Shown: positions 12,545 through 18,858 of the stretch, piece after piece
Numbering within the stretch: the first letter of the stretch is position 1
Layout: each line of letters starts with the position of its first letter
From: Miltoncostaeales bacterium
GTDB lineage: Bacteria; Actinomycetota; Thermoleophilia; Miltoncostaeales; Miltoncostaeaceae
DNA: 18,858 nucleotides
Direction: 5' to 3'
NCBI GenBank assembly: GCA_030829765.1
Contig: JAUROO010000121.1
Coordinates: forward strand, 1-18,858
Position numbers and translations under genes: made by a program
The notes under the pieces: model-generated
What the model saw: the letters and a program-made list of their open reading frames with translations, nothing else
Database searches by the model: none
What the model was told of the DNA's origin: nothing

Positions 12545-12550
12545 AGGGTA
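12545..12550 (-). promoter_or_regulatory. Candidate -10 box (TACCCT) of the sdh operon
   Basis: Minus-strand TACCCT would give a start near 12538 and a leader of about 38 bases containing the GGAGG at 12511-12515. The matching -35 position falls at the edge of the inverted repeat at 12569-12593. Confidence 0.4.
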
Positions 12551-12568
12551 CCGCAGGCGCCGTCTCCT

Positions 12569-12593
12569 GAATGTCCCTACCGACGGGACATTC
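12569..12593 (-). repeat. Perfect 9-bp inverted repeat upstream of sdhA (possible operator)
   Basis: GAATGTCCC, seven bases, GGGACATTC. It lies 22 bases after the aminotransferase stop and 69 bases before sdhA, touching the predicted -35 region. It is less GC-rich and has a larger loop than the terminator hairpins here. It could be a regulator site or a weak terminator; I do not recognise the motif. Confidence 0.6.
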
Positions 12594-12614
12594 GGCCCCA
12601 GACGCGGAGGGACC

Positions 12615-13697
12615 TCAGGCCGAGCGGAACACCGCGCCCAGCCGCTCCATCCCCACGGTGATCTCATCGGGGGACACCCCGGAGTAGGCCAGCCGCAGGG
12701 TGTTGCGGTGCCCCTCCGTGAAGCAGGCCGAGCCCGCCACGTAGATGACCCCGGACTCGCGTGCCACCGGCAGCAGTGCATCCGCGTCCATGTCGCCCGG
12801 CAGTTCGAGCCACATGAAGAACCCGCCCTCCGGCGGGGTGCAGCGCGTGCCCTCCGGCATGTGCACCAGACCCGCGGCCATGGCGTCGCGGCGCACGCGC
12901 ATGAGCTCGGTGACCCGTGCGATGTTGGGGTCGAGCAGGCCGTCCTCGCACACCTTCAGCACCGCGGCCTCGGGGAGGTGCGCAGGGGAGATGTAGGTCT
13001 GGTTCGCGCGGGTCACCAGCGTGGAGATGAGGTCCGGTGGCGCGATCAGGTAGCCCACGCGCAGGCCCGGGGCCAACGTCTTCGAGAACGACGACGAGAA
13101 CATCACGCGGTCGGGGCCGCCCAGCTCGTAGATGCCCGGCAGCGCCTCGCCCTCGAAGCGCAGGCGTCCGTAGGGATCGTCCTCGAGGATCCAGAAGCCG
13201 TGCTTCTCGCTGAGCGCCACGAGGGCCGTGCGCTTCTCCCGCGAGATGGTGGTGCCCGCGGGGTTGTGGAAGTTGGGGATGGTGTACACCAGCTTGGGCA
13301 CGCGTCCGGCGTCGCAGGCGGCCGCGAGGGCGTCCACGTCCATGCCGTCGTCCTGCATGGGGATCGGCAGGATCTCCATGCCGTGCATCTGCGCCTGCAA
13401 CAGCGCGCGGTCGTACGTGGGCGCCTCCAGGGCGATCAGGTCGCCCGGCGACAGGAAGGTCTCGAGCAGGAACACGTACCCCTCGAGCGACCCGTTGGTG
13501 ATGAGCACGCGGTCGGCCGTGGTGCCGTGGTGCGCGGCCAGCCACTCGCGCAGCGGCGGGTAGCCGCCACCGGTTCCGTAGGAGAGGATGACCGTCGGGT
13601 CGTCCTCCAGGGCGGAGGTGGCGCAGCGGGCGATGAGGCCGCCATCCAGGGCCTCGGGGGCCGGGGCGCCGCGGGCGAACGAGATCACGTCAGGCAC
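12615..13697 (-). CDS. Class I/II PLP aminotransferase, 2-aminoadipate/MocR-like domain
   Basis: 360 residues, fold type I. SYGTGGGYPPLREWLA (39-54) is the substrate/cofactor entry region. ITNGSLEG (66-73), NFHNPAGTT (142-150), EDDPYGRLRFEG (172-183) and SSFSKTLAPGLRVGY with PLP-binding Lys206 follow. A C-terminal LRLAYSG holds the carboxylate-binding Arg. These resemble LysN/2-aminoadipate transaminases and the catalytic half of MocR regulators, but there is no N-terminal DNA-binding domain. Amino donor and acceptor cannot be fixed from sequence; 2-oxoglutarate is the usual acceptor. It starts at GTG 13697, seven bases after a TACACT -10, so it is probably leaderless. It lies between sucCD and sdh on the same strand but with separate signals. 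Confidence 0.9.
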   Translation of the reverse strand: MPDVISFARGAPAPEALDGGLIARCATSALEDDPTVILSYGTGGGYPPLREWLAAHHGTTADRVLITNGSLEGYVFLLETFLSPGDLIALEAPTYDRALLQAQMHGMEILPIPMQDDGMDVDALAAACDAGRVPKLVYTIPNFHNPAGTTISREKRTALVALSEKHGFWILEDDPYGRLRFEGEALPGIYELGGPDRVMFSSSFSKTLAPGLRVGYLIAPPDLISTLVTRANQTYISPAHLPEAAVLKVCEDGLLDPNIARVTELMRVRRDAMAAGLVHMPEGTRCTPPEGGFFMWLELPGDMDADALLPVARESGVIYVAGSACFTEGHRNTLRLAYSGVSPDEITVGMERLGAVFRSA

Positions 13698-13704
13698 GCG
13701 GGCG

Positions 13705-13710
13705 AGTGTA
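13705..13710 (-). promoter_or_regulatory. Leaderless-type -10 box (TACACT) for the aminotransferase
   Basis: Minus-strand TACACT, seven bases, then GTG 13697. The sucCD terminator hairpin ends only four bases upstream of this box, so the -35 region lies within it. Confidence 0.55.
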
Positions 13711-13714
13711 GACG

Positions 13715-13754
13715 CACCGTGCTCCCGGTCGCCTGCGCGACCGGGAGCACGGTG
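13715..13754 (-). terminator. 18-bp hairpin terminating sucCD
   Basis: Perfect inverted repeat, arms 13715-13732 and 13737-13754, with a 4-base loop. It starts 18 bases after the sucD stop. It is GC-rich and has no T tract. Confidence 0.85.
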
Positions 13755-13772
13755 ACAGTCGTCTGCGGTCGC

Positions 13773-14642
13773 CTACTTCAGGCGGTCGGCGACGATCTCG
13801 GCGACTTCGGTGGGGTTGGTTCCCACCTTCACGCCGAGCGCCTCGAGGGCGTCCTTCTTGCCCTGGGCGGTGCCGGACGAGCCGGTGATGATGGCGCCGG
13901 CGTGGCCCATCTGCTTGCCCGGGGGCGCCTGGAACCCGGCGATGTAGCCCACCACCGGGGTCGACATGTTCTCGGCGATGAAGGCGCCGGCCTTCTCCTC
14001 CTCGTCCCCGCCGATCTCGCCCACCATCACGACGAGGTCGGTGTCGGGGTCGGCGTCGAACATCGCGAGCACATCGATGAACGACGATCCCACGATGGGG
14101 TCGCCGCCGATGCCCACCACGGTGCTCTGGCCGATGCCCATGTCACCGATCTCCTTGGAGATCTGGTACGTGAGCGTGCCCGAGCGGCTGATGATTCCCA
14201 CCCGGCCCGGCGTGAACACGTCGGTCGGCATGATGCCCACCGTCGCCTTGCCGGGGCTGATCGCGCCCGGGCAGTTGGGGCCCAGCAGGCGCTGGTCGCC
14301 ACGCTTCAGGTGCGTGTACACGCGCATCATGTCGTGCGCCGGAATGCCCTCGGTGATGGCGATGGTGAGGTCGATCCCGGCGTCCAGCGACTCGTAGATG
14401 GCGTCCGTCGCGAACCGCGGCGGCACGAAGATCATCGACGTGTTGGCGCCCGTCGCCTCCACGGCGTCGCGCACCGTGTTGAACACCGGGATGCCGTCCA
14501 CGTCCTGCCCGGCCTTGCCCGGGGTGACGCCGGCCACCACGTTGGTGCCGTATGCCTTGTTGCGGAGGGTGTGGAACTGGCCCTCGCGGCCGGTGACGCC
14601 CTGCACCACCAGCTTCGTGTTCTCATCGACCAGGATGCTCAC
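13773..14642 (-). CDS. sucD: Succinyl-CoA synthetase (ADP-forming) subunit alpha
   Basis: 289 residues from GTG 14642. It carries the CoA-binding domain and the phosphorylated histidine of the enzyme that converts succinyl-CoA and phosphate to succinate with ATP or GTP formation. VQGVTGREGQFHT (13-25), ITEGIP (96-101), LGPNCPGAISPG (120-131), GDPIVGSSF and GHAGAIITGSSGTAQGK (246-262) with phospho-His247 are all present. A longer open frame reaches 14840, but GTG 14642 has AAGGAGG four bases upstream and gives the family start. Its start overlaps the sucC stop as GTGA, so the two subunits are coupled. Confidence 0.97.
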   Translation of the reverse strand: MSILVDENTKLVVQGVTGREGQFHTLRNKAYGTNVVAGVTPGKAGQDVDGIPVFNTVRDAVEATGANTSMIFVPPRFATDAIYESLDAGIDLTIAITEGIPAHDMMRVYTHLKRGDQRLLGPNCPGAISPGKATVGIMPTDVFTPGRVGIISRSGTLTYQISKEIGDMGIGQSTVVGIGGDPIVGSSFIDVLAMFDADPDTDLVVMVGEIGGDEEEKAGAFIAENMSTPVVGYIAGFQAPPGKQMGHAGAIITGSSGTAQGKKDALEALGVKVGTNPTEVAEIVADRLK

Positions 14643-15787
14643 GCGGCCTCCTTCGCGAGCTCCACGGCGCGCTTGGCGGCCGAGAGCATCGTGGGCTCGA
14701 CCACCACGTTGGCCGGGGCGCGATCGGCGATGATGGCGCGCCCCTCCTCCGCGGCGGTCCCGTCGAGGCGCACGACGATGGGGAGCGTGGCCCCCAGCGT
14801 GTCGAGCGCCGTGAGGAGGCCCTCGGCCACCTCGTCGCACCGCGTGATGCCGCCGAAGATGTTGATCATCAGCGACTTCACCTTCGGGTCGCTCAGCAGC
14901 ACCTCGAGCGCGGTGGCCACGGCCTCCGCGTTCGATCCGCCACCGGCGTCCAGGAAGTTGGCGGGCGTGCCGCCGGCGAGCGCCACCACGTCCAGGCTGC
15001 TCATCACGATGCCGGCGCCGTTCCCCATGATCCCCACGTCGCCGTCCAGCTTCACGTAGGTCACGCCGCGCTCGTGCGCCATGCGCTCCTGCGGGTCATC
15101 GGTGACGCTCTCCTGCAGCTCGGCGAGGTCGGGGTGGCGGTACAGGGAGTTGTTGTCGATCGAGACCTTGGCGTCGAGCGCCACCACGCGGTCGTCCGCC
15201 GTCCAGATGAGGGGGTTGATCTCGATGAGCGTGGCCTCGAGGTCGATGAACGCCTCGTAGGCCTTCATGAGCGCGTCGAGGACGCCCTTCTGCGCGGGCA
15301 CGTCGATGCCCGCGTGGTAGATGAGCCACCGGGCGTCGTGCTGCTGGAACCCGATCAGCGGGTCCACGTGCAGCCGGGCGAGCGCCTCGGGGTGCTCCTC
15401 GGCGACGGCCTCGATGTCCATTCCGCCCATGGCGGAGAGCATCACGAGGGGCTTCTTCGCCGAGCGGTCGAAGGTGACCGAGGCGTAGTACTCCTTCTTG
15501 ATGTCCGAGGCGGCCTCGATCCACACGCGCTTCACCGTGTGGCCCTTGATGTCCATGCCCAGGATGTTCTGCGCCTCGGCGTAGGCCTCGTCCGGCGTCC
15601 CCGCCAGCTTGATGCCGCCGGCCTTGCCGCGGCCGCCAACCTGAACCTGCGCCTTGACCACGACCGTTCCGCCGATGGCCTCGGCGGCCGCCTTCGCCTG
15701 CTCGGGCGTGTCCGCGATCTCGCCGCTCGGCACGGCCAGGCCATGCCGGGCGAACAGCTGCTTGCCCTGGTACTCGAAGAGATCCAC
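14639..15787 (-). CDS. sucC: Succinyl-CoA synthetase subunit beta
   Basis: 382 residues from GTG 15787, beginning (M)DLFEYQGKQLFARHG as in the family. The ATP-grasp domain has VVKAQVQVGGRGKAGGIKLA (43-62), LIEINPL and DAKVSIDNN. The C-terminal CoA-ligase domain has NFLDAGGGSN and INIFGGITRCDEVAEGL. Nucleotide (ATP versus GTP) preference is not decided by what I can read. The frame is open to 15826, but the extra 13 residues are not family-like. Only a weak AAGGGA ribosome site lies upstream. A TAGAGT -10 at 15855-15860 would start the sucCD mRNA near 15848, divergent from the small gene at 15902. Confidence 0.97.
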   Translation of the reverse strand: MDLFEYQGKQLFARHGLAVPSGEIADTPEQAKAAAEAIGGTVVVKAQVQVGGRGKAGGIKLAGTPDEAYAEAQNILGMDIKGHTVKRVWIEAASDIKKEYYASVTFDRSAKKPLVMLSAMGGMDIEAVAEEHPEALARLHVDPLIGFQQHDARWLIYHAGIDVPAQKGVLDALMKAYEAFIDLEATLIEINPLIWTADDRVVALDAKVSIDNNSLYRHPDLAELQESVTDDPQERMAHERGVTYVKLDGDVGIMGNGAGIVMSSLDVVALAGGTPANFLDAGGGSNAEAVATALEVLLSDPKVKSLMINIFGGITRCDEVAEGLLTALDTLGATLPIVVRLDGTAAEEGRAIIADRAPANVVVEPTMLSAAKRAVELAKEAA

Positions 15788-15854
15788 CCGCGTCCCTTGT
15801 CTCGCTGTCAGTGAACGGCCGCGCACGGGTCATCCCGCCGCGGGCCGGTGGGGC

Positions 15855-15860
15855 ACTCTA
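15855..15860 (-). promoter_or_regulatory. Candidate -10 box (TAGAGT) of sucCD
   Basis: Minus-strand TAGAGT with a predicted leader of about 60 bases to GTG 15787. It is 28 bases from the divergent -10 at 15889-15894, so the two promoters share one short control region. Confidence 0.4.
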
Positions 15861-15888
15861 CCCATGACGCCGCGGCGGGCGGCCGGGA

Positions 15889-15894
15889 TACGCT
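15889..15894 (+). promoter_or_regulatory. Leaderless-type -10 box (TACGCT) for the 99-aa protein
   Basis: TACGCT, seven bases, then ATG 15902. No Shine-Dalgarno is present. Confidence 0.55.
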
Positions 15895-15901
15895 CGGGTG
15901 C

Positions 15902-16201
15902 ATGTCCGGTGACGTCGATCTCGCCGCGCGCCTGGAAATGCTGCTGGTGCTGCAGTGGCTCGATGACGGCCGCCCGCCGGAGGGCGATGTGATGGTGTCG
16001 GTCTCCACTGCCGCGGCGGAGCTGGGACGGGAGGGGCCGTCGGGCCTCCTGGCGGTGATGGGGGCGCTCGGTGCGCTGGAGGAGGCCGGTCGCGTCCGCG
16101 TGGAATGGCCCGGACGGCCAGGGGACGCCGGTGAGGCGCGGGTGCTGCTCTCCCGCGACATCACGCGCGATGCCGATCGGTTGTTCGGGACCGGGGCCTA
16201 G
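15902..16201 (+). CDS. Small winged-helix-like protein, function unknown
   Basis: 99 residues from ATG 15902. The order is a helix (DVDLAARLEMLLVLQWLDDG, 4-23), a Val/Ser strand with STAAAELG (35-42), a Gly/Ala-rich helix LLAVMGALGALEEAGRVRV (49-67) and a possible wing before EARVLLSRDITRDADRLF. This order, ending in EEAGRVRVEW, resembles small winged-helix DNA-binding proteins, but I do not recognise a family. The frame is open to GTG 15848; ATG 15902 is preferred because of the -10 seven bases upstream. It is the only plus-strand gene between 7240 and the window end, divergent from sucC, and its TAG stop overlaps the opposing gene's stop in a CTAG. Confidence 0.65.
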   Translation: MSGDVDLAARLEMLLVLQWLDDGRPPEGDVMVSVSTAAAELGREGPSGLLAVMGALGALEEAGRVRVEWPGRPGDAGEARVLLSRDITRDADRLFGTGA

Positions 16202-16995
16202 CGGCGCAGCAGGCGCACGGCGATCGCGACGCCCACGGCCGCGCCGATGATCGCCCCCGCCACGAGCGCCGTGGTCCGGTTTGCGGTGGCGGGGTCGAGC
16301 GCCGCCACCAGCGCCGCCGCCACCCCGGTCCCGATGACACCCACGAGCAGCGCGGCACCGGTGGCGATGCCGAGCGTGCGGGCACTGGGCGCCTCCCATC
16401 GGGAGTCCTCAGGGGAATCGGTGGTGGTCGCACCCGCGAACAGCCGGACATCCTCCGGGTCGCGGGCCGTCACCGCGATGCCGCTCGCAACATCGACGAG
16501 CGTCTCCGGGTACGTGGTTGCCTCCCGGGCCAGGCGGCGCAGGGCCACGCCCGTGCGTGCCAGGTGCAGGGGGTCGCGCGGCAGCGCACGGGCCATGGCC
16601 GCCGCGGTCAGGGCCGCGGCCCGGTCGGCCGGCAGGTCGCCCGGCACGATCACGGGCTCGGTGTCGTCCGGGTCGTCACCCGGCTGGAGCAGCAGGTCGG
16701 CCACGGCGGCGCCGGGCGGTGGCGCCACCTCCCCGGGTGGCACCGACAGGCCGCCGATCTCGCAGCGGCCGGTGAGGTCCACGAGGTCGTCGGGGTCCGA
16801 CGCCGCGAAGGCCCGGGCGACCGCCCGCCGTCCGGCATCGGGGCTCGCGGCGAGTCGGTCCGCGGCCAGCGCGACCCCGCATGCCAGCACGGCCCGTCGC
16901 ACGGTCTCGCGATCGGCGCCGCCCGGATCCACCAGGGCACCCGCCGATGCGCGCCCGGCGCCCAGCAGTCCCGCCCACATGACGACGCGCGTCAT
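16198..16995 (-). CDS. Two-TM membrane protein of the carboxylase operon, function unknown
   Basis: 265 residues from ATG 16995, one base after the accA1-like stop, so probably co-transcribed and coupled. Residues 1-20 are mildly hydrophobic, followed by an Ala/Asp-rich, apparently helical soluble part (25-200) with a single Cys (78) and no motif I recognise. Two C-terminal TM segments (about 207-230 and 241-262) end in RLLRR, giving a tail-anchored hairpin with the soluble part probably cytoplasmic. A longer open frame to 17052 lies inside the carboxylase gene and is rejected. Ala/Asp/Arg bias and limited sequence features make functional assignment impossible here. Confidence 0.65.
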   Translation of the reverse strand: MTRVVMWAGLLGAGRASAGALVDPGGADRETVRRAVLACGVALAADRLAASPDAGRRAVARAFAASDPDDLVDLTGRCEIGGLSVPPGEVAPPPGAAVADLLLQPGDDPDDTEPVIVPGDLPADRAAALTAAAMARALPRDPLHLARTGVALRRLAREATTYPETLVDVASGIAVTARDPEDVRLFAGATTTDSPEDSRWEAPSARTLGIATGAALLVGVIGTGVAAALVAALDPATANRTTALVAGAIIGAAVGVAIAVRLLRR

Positions 16996-16996
16996 G

Positions 16997-18772
16997 TCAG
17001 CCGATGACGGCGATGACCTCGTCGGCGGCCACCGACTGGCCGGCCTCGACATTGATGGCCGAGATCGTGCCGCCGGTGTGGGCCGTGACCTCGTTCTCCA
17101 TCTTCATGGCCTCGACGATGCAGATCACATCGCCCTCGGCGACCTCCCGGCCCGCCTCCACGGCCACGCTCAGCACCGTGCCCTGCATGGGCGAGTGCAC
17201 CTCGCCGGTGGCCCCGCCGCCTGCCGATCCATGGTGGCCGCCGCCCTGCCGCTCGCGCTTCCTCGTCGGCGCGGGGGCACCTGCGGGCCCGAGGTCCTTC
17301 TCGGGGATGAACAGGCGCACGTCGAACCTGCGGCCGCCCACCTCGGCGACCATCGCGCGCTCGGCCACGGGCCCGGCCTCGGGCGCCTCCGGCGCCGGGG
17401 GCGGCCCGCCGTCGCGCGGCGGCAGTGGCGTGTTCTCCTCGGCCATCAGCTTCAGGGCCTCGTGGCACGCACCGCCGTCGATGAAGTCCTGCTGCTGCAG
17501 GAGCCAGATGTGGAATGGGATCAGCGTGGTGGTGCCCTCCACCACGTACTCGTCCAGTGCCCGCAGCATGCGCATGCGCGCCCGCTCGCGGTCGACATCC
17601 CAGGTGATGAGCTTGGCCACCATGGGGTCGTACATGTCGCTGATGACCGAGCCGCCCTGCACGCCCGAGTCCACGCGCACGCCGGGGCCGGCAGGCTCCC
17701 GGTACGCGGTGATCGGCCCGGGGGTGGGCAGGAACCGCTTCTCGGCGTCCTCCGCGTTGATGCGGCACTCGAACGCATGACCGCGCGGGTGGATGTCGTC
17801 CTGGGTGAGGCCGATGGCCTCGCCCGCCGCGATGCGGATCTGCTCGCGGATCAGGTCGAGCCCGGTGACCATCTCGGTCACGGTGTGCTCCACCTGGATG
17901 CGCGTGTTCATCTCGAGGAAGAAGAACTCCTCGCCCGACACCAGGTACTCGAGGGTGCCGGCGGACCGGTAGCCCACGGCCTCGGCGGCATGCACCGACG
18001 CCTCGCCCATGCGCCGGCGCAGGTCCTCGCCCACGATGGGCGACGGGGTCTCCTCCACCAGCTTCTGGTGGCGGCGCTGCACCGAGCAGTCGCGCTCGCC
18101 CAGCCACAGCGTTGTGCCGTGGGCGTCGGCGAGCACCTGGATCTCCACGTGCCGGGGGTCCGGCAGATAGCGCTCCAGGTACACGGTGCTGTCGGCGAAG
18201 AACTTCTCGCTCTCCCGGCGCGCCCCCTCGAACGCGCCTTCGAGGTCCTCCGGCGAGAGCGCCACGCGGAAGCCCTTGCCACCGCCGCCCGCAGCGGCCT
18301 TCACTGCGATGGGGTAGCCGATCTGCTCGGCGATGCCGGTGGCCTCGGCCACATCCGCCACGCCCTCGGTGACGCCCGGCACGATCGGCACGCCCGCGGC
18401 GTCCATCAGTGCGCGCGCGGCGGTCTTCGAGCCCATGGCGTCAATCGCGTCGGCCGGCGGGCCGATGAAGGTGACCCCGGCGTCCTCGCATGCACGCGCG
18501 AACGGCGCGTTCTCGGCCAGGAACCCGTAGCCCGGGTGCACGGCCTCCGCGCCCGCAGCCGCGGCCACCTCGAGGATCTTCGGGATGTTCAGGTAGGTGT
18601 CGGCCGCCGGGCCCGCGCCCAGCGAGTGGGCCTCGTCGGCGAACTGCACGAACAGCGCGTCGCGGTCGGCCTCGGAGTACACGGCCACCGAGCGGATGCC
18701 CATCTCGCGCAGCGTGCGCATCACCCGGATCGCGATCTCGCCACGGTTGGCGACCAGCACCGCCTTGAACAT
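16997..18772 (-). CDS. Acyl-CoA carboxylase alpha subunit: biotin carboxylase fused to biotin carrier
   Basis: 591 residues from ATG 18772, which has AGGAG six bases upstream. The biotin carboxylase part starts KAVLVANRGEIAIRVMRT, with EAVHPGYGFLAEN, the Gly-rich ATP loop KAAAGGGGKGFR, ERYLPDPRHVEIQVL, RDCSVQRRHQKLVEE and FLEMNTRIQVEHTVTE. A linker rich in Pro, Gly and Ala follows (about residues 440-515). The C-terminal biotinyl domain holds VEAMKMENEV with biotin on Lys557. Such BC-BCCP fusions are the alpha subunits of actinobacterial acetyl-/propionyl-CoA carboxylases; the substrate is set by the carboxyltransferase beta subunit, which is not in the window. The upstream gene's stop overlaps its start as TGATG. 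Confidence 0.95.
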   Translation of the reverse strand: MFKAVLVANRGEIAIRVMRTLREMGIRSVAVYSEADRDALFVQFADEAHSLGAGPAADTYLNIPKILEVAAAAGAEAVHPGYGFLAENAPFARACEDAGVTFIGPPADAIDAMGSKTAARALMDAAGVPIVPGVTEGVADVAEATGIAEQIGYPIAVKAAAGGGGKGFRVALSPEDLEGAFEGARRESEKFFADSTVYLERYLPDPRHVEIQVLADAHGTTLWLGERDCSVQRRHQKLVEETPSPIVGEDLRRRMGEASVHAAEAVGYRSAGTLEYLVSGEEFFFLEMNTRIQVEHTVTEMVTGLDLIREQIRIAAGEAIGLTQDDIHPRGHAFECRINAEDAEKRFLPTPGPITAYREPAGPGVRVDSGVQGGSVISDMYDPMVAKLITWDVDRERARMRMLRALDEYVVEGTTTLIPFHIWLLQQQDFIDGGACHEALKLMAEENTPLPPRDGGPPPAPEAPEAGPVAERAMVAEVGGRRFDVRLFIPEKDLGPAGAPAPTRKRERQGGGHHGSAGGGATGEVHSPMQGTVLSVAVEAGREVAEGDVICIVEAMKMENEVTAHTGGTISAINVEAGQSVAADEVIAVIG

Positions 18773-18858
18773 CAATGACTCCTCATGTGATCGGCGGGCC
18801 GGCCCGCGCCCTCGCGGATGGCCGCCCGCCGCCACATCGACCGGTAGGCGGCGGGGCG
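18772..18858 (-). CDS. C-terminal fragment of an unidentified upstream gene
   Basis: From the right edge one minus-strand frame runs 28 codons, starting RPAAYRSMWRRAAIREGAG and ending DHMRSH, with TGA overlapping the ATG of the carboxylase gene (TGATG). That overlap is used by sdhA-sdhB here too, which supports it as a real gene end. A second frame ends 10 bases earlier and is the alternative. The fragment is too short to identify. Confidence 0.4.
   Translation of the reverse strand, partial: RPAAYRSMWRRAAIREGAGRPADHMRSH

Noticed and set aside
12569..12593. Classical intrinsic terminator for the aminotransferase
   Set aside because: Only 9 bp with a 7-base loop and no T tract, and weaker than the other hairpins here. 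Not excluded, but a regulatory site is at least as likely.
12522..15059. 845-codon plus-strand open frame
   Set aside because: It lies antisense to the aminotransferase, sucD and part of sucC. The translation is Gly/Arg/His/Val-rich low-complexity sequence with no family signature, as expected opposite high-GC genes.
16247..18778. 843-codon plus-strand open frame
   Set aside because: Antisense to the carboxylase alpha subunit and the two-TM protein, both of which have clear motifs or coupling. The composition is of shadow type.
1..18858. CRISPR arrays, insertion sequences, integrases, toxin-antitoxin or phage genes
   Set aside because: No spaced direct repeats, transposase or integrase motifs, or attachment-site duplications near the tRNA genes were seen. 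All long frames are explained by housekeeping genes or their shadows.

Overview
The window is GC-rich, gene-dense chromosomal DNA with a housekeeping character. It suggests a deep-branching actinobacterium, most likely near Thermoleophilia/Solirubrobacterales. The evidence is the high GC, many GTG starts, TANNNT -10 boxes placed 6-8 bases before start codons, a membrane-anchored collagen-like protein of a kind I associate with that class, and actinobacterial-style genes such as the fused biotin carboxylase/biotin carrier subunit. The assignment is inference; no 16S is present. I see no mobile element, CRISPR array, phage gene or defence system.

Layout. 1-431 (-): collagen-like protein cut by the left edge. 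488-869: a tRNA cluster with tRNA-Ser(CGA) on the minus strand, and tRNA-Ser(GGA) and tRNA-Val(CAC) on the plus strand, with tight hairpins and promoters between them. 879-4548 (-): large, Alu-domain SRP RNA, then dnaX, ybaB, recR and a small K+ channel; the SRP RNA-dnaX-ybaB-recR order is the one known from Bacillus. 4564-4911 (-): small membrane protein. 5005/5020-7240 (+): lysC-asd, the first steps of the aspartate-family pathway, with a likely in-frame internal gene for the regulatory beta subunit. 7221-8866 (-): GNAT-like protein coupled to a signal-peptide/one-TM protein with a Cys cluster. 8978-12500 (-): sdhA-sdhB-HdrB-like, a type-E succinate:quinone reductase operon with no sdhC/sdhD membrane anchors in the window. 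12615-13697 (-): PLP aminotransferase. 13773-15787 (-): sucC-sucD. 15902-16201 (+): small winged-helix-like protein. 16198-18858 (-): partial upstream gene, then the acyl-CoA carboxylase alpha subunit and a two-TM protein of unknown function.

The genes fit together as core metabolism. Succinyl-CoA synthetase and succinate:quinone reductase are consecutive TCA-cycle steps. LysC and Asd make aspartate semialdehyde for Lys/Thr/Met and cell-wall diaminopimelate. The aminotransferase may serve amino acid turnover. The carboxylase serves fatty-acid or propionate metabolism.

There is no plainly new multi-gene system. The points most worth a second look are: the large SRP RNA overlapping the apparent start of dnaX; the likely AUC start and internal beta start of lysC; the repeated leaderless-promoter signature; the type-E SQR with an extra cysteine in SdhB; an inverted repeat upstream of sdhA; and a hairpin between two tRNA genes that also contains the next tRNA's promoter.
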